DNA of 8,538 nucleotides from contig JAMOMX010000341.1 in the NCBI GenBank assembly GCA_027066935.1, positions 1 through 8,538 on the forward strand. The letters are read 5' to 3'. Numbering within the stretch: position 1 is the stretch's first letter; the number at the start of each line of letters is the position of its first letter. Shown one piece after another: positions 4,963 through 8,538 of this stretch. A program made the translations under genes and the position numbers. The notes beneath the pieces were generated by a model that saw only the letters and a program-made list of their open reading frames with translations, was not told the origin of the DNA and made no database searches. The DNA comes from Sulfurimonas sp. (GTDB lineage: Bacteria; Campylobacterota; Campylobacteria; Campylobacterales; Sulfurimonadaceae).

Positions 4963-7626
4963 AAAAAAAGACCACTCTACTTTAGTGCAATATTTTTATT
5001 GACAAGTTTATTAAACAGCTCAGATTCAGTATTGCCAAATGACAATCAATACTACAAGTTTAATGAAAATAATGTAGAGATAATTTATCCAAAAGAGCAT
5101 CTAAAGCTTGCTGAACATACTAGAAGTGTTCAAACACAACTACATAAAGATTATGAAAAGTTTTTTAACTGGAAACTAGATGAAACACTTTATGTTGGTC
5201 TTGTATCATCAAAAAGCCAAATAGCAAATGGCTTTTCAACTCAATTTCCAAACAACAGACAAATAAACTATATTGGTGGAACAGAGCTTATTGATTATTT
5301 TAGTGTTACCTCTTGGCTAGATACACTGCTTTATCATGAAACATCTCATAACTATCAAGTTAACATCAAAGACAATCCAGTATCAAAAACTCTACATTAT
5401 ATTTTTGGAAATGGCAATTTTATCCCTATTATTCCTATATGGACATTGCCAAATATCTTTATCAACTCTTTTATGTTAGAAGGAAATTCTGTACTAAACG
5501 AATCTTGGCATGGAAATGGTGGTAGACTTTATAGTGGTAGATTTAAAGTACAAACCATACTTCAAGCTGCATCAGGAAATATTGTAGCAGAGAGTGTCTA
5601 TAATCAAAAAATAAGTTTTCCATATGGAGATATTTACTACATTCAAGGTGGATTTTACAACTATTATTTAGCTGAAAAATATGGTTTAAAAAAAATTAAT
5701 AGTTTTTTTAAATACTATTCAAAACACTATTTATGGCCATTTTTCGTAAACTCTCCAATGACAGATGCTATTGGTATAAACTTTGAAAACTCATTAGATA
5801 ATTTTGCAAAAGAGTATGCATCTAAAGCAAAACATCTATCTTTAGTAGATGGAAAATTTATAGCTACCTCGCAATTTTTTAACTCACTCTCAAGCAACAA
5901 AGATGAAATTTTCTTTTTAACAAACGAGAGTGGAGTTAGAGCACCTGAACTTATTATAATTAATAAAGAAGACAAAACAGTAGATAAAAAAAGAGAGTCT
6001 TATCTAAGTGGTAAAGTTATTAAGGTTGGTGATAAATACTTATCACAAGCTAGTTATCAAACTTCACTAACAACTATTCATCAAGGTCTATTTGATAGTG
6101 ATGCTATTGTTAAAGATAAAACTAAATCTAAAATGGTTCAAGGTTATCTTAGTAGTGCAAAAATGGTTTATTTTGATGTGCCTAGCTCATTTGATCAACC
6201 ACAGCTATATGTTGGTAGTGAGTTTTATGCACAAGTCAACTCTTCAGTTATTATAGATAAAAAGGACAATCTTTACTACTTTAAACAAAATGGCAAAACA
6301 AGAACTCTCTATAAAAACAAAACTCCCCTTTATTCTTATAAAGGTTTTTATGGCATTGTTAGTGATGTTGACTCAAACGGTAGTGTTTATTTTATAGCTA
6401 ACTCAGAATATGGCTCTACACTATATAGATATAAAGATGAAAAAGTAACTAGAGCTCATAAGTCCGATAATATCATAGAGGTAAGGCTAGTTAGCGATAA
6501 TGAAGTTTTAGTTGCAGCTATAAGTGAAAAGAATTATTATTATGTTATTAATGACTTAACAACAATACAAAAAGAACCGTTTGAAACTAAGTTATTTTTT
6601 GAAGATAAAGAATATTATGATAACAACAAAGATATTAATATAACTAAGGTTGACTTTACCCCTTTAGATTTATCTAACCCCTATTCACCTTTGAAAGATT
6701 TAAACTATAGTGGAAGTAATATATTTTTAGATAGTTCTAAAACAATAAGTTTTGCCATGAATTTTGAAGACCCACTAACACAAAATAAACTACAGCTAAA
6801 CATGGTACAAGATAGCGATAATACTCTTTTGCTAGGGGCAGGATATACAAACTCTGAAGAGCTAATACAATACTCACTATATGGCTATGGTGTACTAAAC
6901 AATGGCAGCGTAGATAAAACAAGGGATACAGGGGTTATTTTAAATGCATATATCCCAATCTATAAAAAGGGTAGACAAAACGCATATATATTTGCTAGTT
7001 ACTATCAAGATTATAGTATAGAAAACAGAGACCCAATAAATTTAAGTTTTAATTTTTATAAATATGCAAGTTATGGTTATTCTATGTATTCAAACTATCT
7101 AAATCTTATTAGTTTTTATGGAAGTTATGAAAAAGACAATAAAGTTTATGGAAGTAAATATAGTTATAAGCAGGATTTACCTTACGAATTTTATATAGGT
7201 CTAGATGCAAAATATTCAAAATCTTTAAGCGACACAAAGGGTGTAAAACTAGCTCGCTTAGCCTATGAAGAAGATAGTGATCCAACAACTATATATATGT
7301 CAACAATGGATGAAAACTATTGGTATTTAAATAGTGCTGGATATATAGAGATATCATTGAAAAAAGTTATCAACTTATCTAGCTACTGGTTTACATTCCC
7401 TATATCTTTGCAAAGAGAATCTATATATGCAAATTTTCGCCGATACAAACTAGAAGATAAAACTGGTAATAACTACACTCCAAGTGAGGCAACTATTGGG
7501 ATGGAGTTTAGATTGATCTATTTCAATAAGTTGCCTCTGTCATTGTTTATAGAACAAACATATAGCGATGCATGGTTTGTAAAAGACAAAAAAAGAACTA
7601 GAATTTATTTTAATGTGAGTTTTTAA
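4960..7626 (+). CDS. Predicted outer-membrane protein: HExxH zinc-peptidase domain, propeller-like middle, C-terminal beta-barrel
   Basis: I cannot name this 888-residue protein, but its architecture is readable. Residues 1-20 form a signal peptide (KKR, then a hydrophobic stretch). No cysteine occurs anywhere, so it is not a lipoprotein. Residues 40-295 look like a gluzincin-type peptidase: HETSH at 126-130 supplies two zinc ligands and the catalytic Glu127. Glu174 in MLEGNSVLNE is the likely third ligand, followed by ESWHGNGGR (181-189). Residues about 300-560 contain blade-like repeats, for example SVYFIANSEYGSTLYRY (475-491) and NLYYFKQNGKTRTLYKN (437-453), as in TolB/WD40-like propellers. 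After a NPYSPLKDL linker (573-581), residues 583-888 alternate aromatic and polar residues and end in RIYFNVSF, the terminal-Phe signature of outer-membrane barrels recognised by BamA. I recall similar peptidase-propeller-barrel proteins annotated as TolB-like or hypothetical in other phyla. Substrate and role are unknown. The gene stands alone between ppk2 and rpsU. Confidence 0.8.
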   Translation: MKKRPLYFSAIFLLTSLLNSSDSVLPNDNQYYKFNENNVEIIYPKEHLKLAEHTRSVQTQLHKDYEKFFNWKLDETLYVGLVSSKSQIANGFSTQFPNNRQINYIGGTELIDYFSVTSWLDTLLYHETSHNYQVNIKDNPVSKTLHYIFGNGNFIPIIPIWTLPNIFINSFMLEGNSVLNESWHGNGGRLYSGRFKVQTILQAASGNIVAESVYNQKISFPYGDIYYIQGGFYNYYLAEKYGLKKINSFFKYYSKHYLWPFFVNSPMTDAIGINFENSLDNFAKEYASKAKHLSLVDGKFIATSQFFNSLSSNKDEIFFLTNESGVRAPELIIINKEDKTVDKKRESYLSGKVIKVGDKYLSQASYQTSLTTIHQGLFDSDAIVKDKTKSKMVQGYLSSAKMVYFDVPSSFDQPQLYVGSEFYAQVNSSVIIDKKDNLYYFKQNGKTRTLYKNKTPLYSYKGFYGIVSDVDSNGSVYFIANSEYGSTLYRYKDEKVTRAHKSDNIIEVRLVSDNEVLVAAISEKNYYYVINDLTTIQKEPFETKLFFEDKEYYDNNKDINITKVDFTPLDLSNPYSPLKDLNYSGSNIFLDSSKTISFAMNFEDPLTQNKLQLNMVQDSDNTLLLGAGYTNSEELIQYSLYGYGVLNNGSVDKTRDTGVILNAYIPIYKKGRQNAYIFASYYQDYSIENRDPINLSFNFYKYASYGYSMYSNYLNLISFYGSYEKDNKVYGSKYSYKQDLPYEFYIGLDAKYSKSLSDTKGVKLARLAYEEDSDPTTIYMSTMDENYWYLNSAGYIEISLKKVINLSSYWFTFPISLQRESIYANFRRYKLEDKTGNNYTPSEATIGMEFRLIYFNKLPLSLFIEQTYSDAWFVKDKKRTRIYFNVSF

Positions 7627-7636
7627 TTTAATAAAT

Positions 7637-7665
7637 TTGTGATTTAAAAGAAATTACGCTACAAT
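7637..7665 (+). promoter_or_regulatory. Promoter of rpsU
   Basis: TTGTGA at 7637-7642 and TACAAT at 7660-7665 are separated by exactly 17 bases, the best -35/-10 pair in the window. The predicted start near 7672 leaves a leader of about 30 bases before the rpsU ATG. It lies just downstream of the barrel gene, so rpsU need not depend on read-through. Confidence 0.65.
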
Positions 7666-7685
7666 TGCGGTTCAAATTTAAAAGA

Positions 7686-7697
7686 AAGTGGGTGATG
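7686..7697 (+). promoter_or_regulatory. Extended Shine-Dalgarno of rpsU with an embedded ATG-TGA mini-frame
   Basis: AAGTGGGTGATG matches AAGGAGGTGATC, the full complement of the usual 16S rRNA 3' end, at 9 of 12 positions, but the GGAGG core is broken. The last bases form ATG followed at once by TGA (7695-7700), a start-stop pair 1 base before the rpsU ATG at 7702. The 16S tail of this organism is assumed to be standard. Confidence 0.5.
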
Positions 7698-7701
7698 TGA
7701 T

Positions 7702-7914
7702 ATGCCAGGAATAGTACTTCGTTCAGATGATAACTTTGATGCATCTTACCGCCGTTTCAAGAAACAGACTGACCGTAACTTAATCGTTACTGAAGCTCGT
7801 GCTCGCCGTTTCCATGAAACGGAAACTGAAAAGCGTAAGAAATTCAAAATAGCTTCTCGTAAGAAAATGCTTAAGCGTCTTTATATGATGAGACGTTACG
7901 AATCACGCCTATAA
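7702..7914 (+). CDS. rpsU: 30S ribosomal protein S21
   Basis: This 70-residue, very basic protein is small-subunit ribosomal protein S21, which sits near the 16S rRNA 3' end and helps initiation on natural mRNAs. The family pattern is clear: a short strand (GIVLRSDDNFDASYRRFKKQ, residues 3-22), then a long helical region ending in the Arg/Lys-rich KKFKIASRKKMLKRLYMMRR. The length is typical. The start is fixed by the conserved MPGI-type N terminus. Arginine is encoded mostly by CGT/CGC, unlike the AGA-rich neighbours, as expected of a highly expressed gene. It has its own promoter and a terminator immediately after the stop, so it is a single-gene unit. Confidence 0.97.
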   Translation: MPGIVLRSDDNFDASYRRFKKQTDRNLIVTEARARRFHETETEKRKKFKIASRKKMLKRLYMMRRYESRL

Positions 7915-7918
7915 GACT

Positions 7919-7950
7919 TAGCCCTTTGGGGCTATATCTTCTATATTTTC
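7919..7950 (+). terminator. Hairpin terminator after rpsU
   Basis: TAGCCC (7919-7924) pairs perfectly with GGGCTA (7929-7934) around a TTTG loop, 4 bases after the rpsU stop codon. The tail is T-rich but broken (TATCTTCTATATTTTC). The stem is short but GC-rich for this genome. On the opposite strand no T-run follows, so it probably serves rpsU rather than the convergent dGTPase gene. Confidence 0.7.
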
Positions 7951-7989
7951 ATTAAAACACTTCAATTAACTTCAACTCTTTAAAAAAAT

Positions 7990-8538
7990 TTAAATTTTCC
8001 CATACATTTCATTATAAAACTTTAATGCGTACCTATCACTCATACTTGCTATATAATCAGCAATAACACGGTGTTTTCTTCTTGTTTTTAACTGAGCATA
8101 ATAAAATTTTGGAAGCATCTTTTCCTCCTCCATTAAACCATTGTATATACCAACAACAGCTTGTTTTCCAGAGTACATCTTTCTAACTATATTTTTATGT
8201 TGATACATTTTTTCAAAAAGTAATTTTTTAAGTTTTTTAATCTTTGTTTCAAGCTCTGGCGCAAAACCTACTGGTATCTCTGTTTTTGCATCGTAAGTAG
8301 CACTAAATATTTGTGAATTGTCTATTTTATCTTTTGAGTAATCTAAAAGTGAATAAACAAGATGGTTTATAAGATGTGAGCTAAAACGATAACGAAACAT
8401 CTCTTCTTCTTCACAAAAGATCCCCTCAGCTTCAACTTTTTGTAATATCTCTCTTGCTAATTCACTCTCTTTTAAATCATCAAAGTTTATCAAACCAGAA
8501 TTTACACCATCATCAATATCGTGACTCATATATGCAAT
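7990..8538 (-). CDS. dgt: dGTPase-like HD-domain triphosphohydrolase, C-terminal part (cut by the window edge)
   Basis: Proteins of this family hydrolyse dGTP or other dNTPs to the deoxynucleoside and triphosphate, helping to control nucleotide pools. The reading frame continues to the right edge: the last three codons of the window give IAY before the Met at 8529, producing IAYMSHDIDDG, which matches the conserved AYxxHDIDDG segment carrying the last metal-binding aspartate of the HD site. That Met is therefore internal, not the start. The end of the protein has DYIASMSDRYALKFYNEMYG, very close to the DYIAGMTDRYA signature of dGTPase-like proteins. The earlier H...HD motifs lie outside the window. 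About 183 residues are present, roughly the C-terminal half of the usual 370-450. It converges on rpsU. dGTPase versus dGTPase-like cannot be settled from this half. Confidence 0.9.
   Translation of the reverse strand: MAYMSHDIDDGVNSGLINFDDLKESELAREILQKVEAEGIFCEEEEMFRYRFSSHLINHLVYSLLDYSKDKIDNSQIFSATYDAKTEIPVGFAPELETKIKKLKKLLFEKMYQHKNIVRKMYSGKQAVVGIYNGLMEEEKMLPKFYYAQLKTRRKHRVIADYIASMSDRYALKFYNEMYGKI

Noticed and set aside
5727..5975. 82-codon minus-strand frame inside the peptidase-barrel gene
   Set aside because: Antisense shadow with no ribosome-binding site.
6737..6922. 61-codon minus-strand frame inside the peptidase-barrel gene
   Set aside because: Antisense shadow; looks hydrophobic by chance, no family resemblance.
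7959..7975. Direct repeat of ACTTCAA between rpsU and the dGTPase gene
   Set aside because: Two 7-base copies in low-complexity DNA; no flanking structure to suggest an attachment site or array.
8527..8529. ATG as the start of the right-hand minus-strand gene
   Set aside because: The frame remains open to the window edge and the preceding IAY codons belong to the conserved AYxxHDIDDG motif, so the Met is internal.

Overview
The window is a piece of an AT-rich bacterial chromosome, most likely from Campylobacterota (Sulfurimonas, Sulfurovum or a relative). The pointers are the four-subunit pyruvate:ferredoxin oxidoreductase in the order G-D-A-B (the order I know from Helicobacter pylori), the strongly A/T-biased codon use with AGA arginine codons in ordinary genes, and promoters with a clear -10 box but usually little -35. 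The genus assignment is inference; the class-level call is fairly secure.

Layout. Bases 42-3194, minus strand: a tight porG-porD-porA-porB operon whose genes are 2 to 9 bases apart, with ribosome-binding sites built into the stop codon or last codons of the preceding gene. It encodes the complete enzyme that interconverts pyruvate and acetyl-CoA + CO2 using ferredoxin or flavodoxin. In an autotrophic relative it would act as pyruvate synthase beside the reductive TCA cycle; in a heterotroph it would oxidise pyruvate. Bases 3195-3692 form a 498-base, extremely AT-rich stretch with no gene that I can support. Bases 3693-3890, minus strand: a 65-residue four-cysteine protein of unknown function. 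It is divergent from ppk2 (3985-4863, plus strand), a class I-like polyphosphate kinase 2, and the 94 bases between them hold a promoter for each direction.

Bases 4960-7626, plus strand: the most unusual gene in the window. It starts at TTG and encodes a cysteine-free 888-residue exported protein. It appears to join an HExxH zinc-peptidase domain, a beta-propeller-like middle and a C-terminal outer-membrane beta-barrel ending in phenylalanine. Bases 7702-7914: rpsU (ribosomal protein S21), with its own promoter, an extended Shine-Dalgarno and a hairpin terminator. Bases 7990-8538, minus strand: the C-terminal part of a dGTPase-like HD-domain phosphohydrolase, cut by the right edge of the window.

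Most of the window is housekeeping. The peptidase/propeller/barrel protein is the best candidate for undescribed biology. The four-cysteine protein and a GC-rich 35-base patch at the extreme left edge are secondary. I see no CRISPR array, insertion sequence, tRNA, rRNA or recognisable riboswitch.
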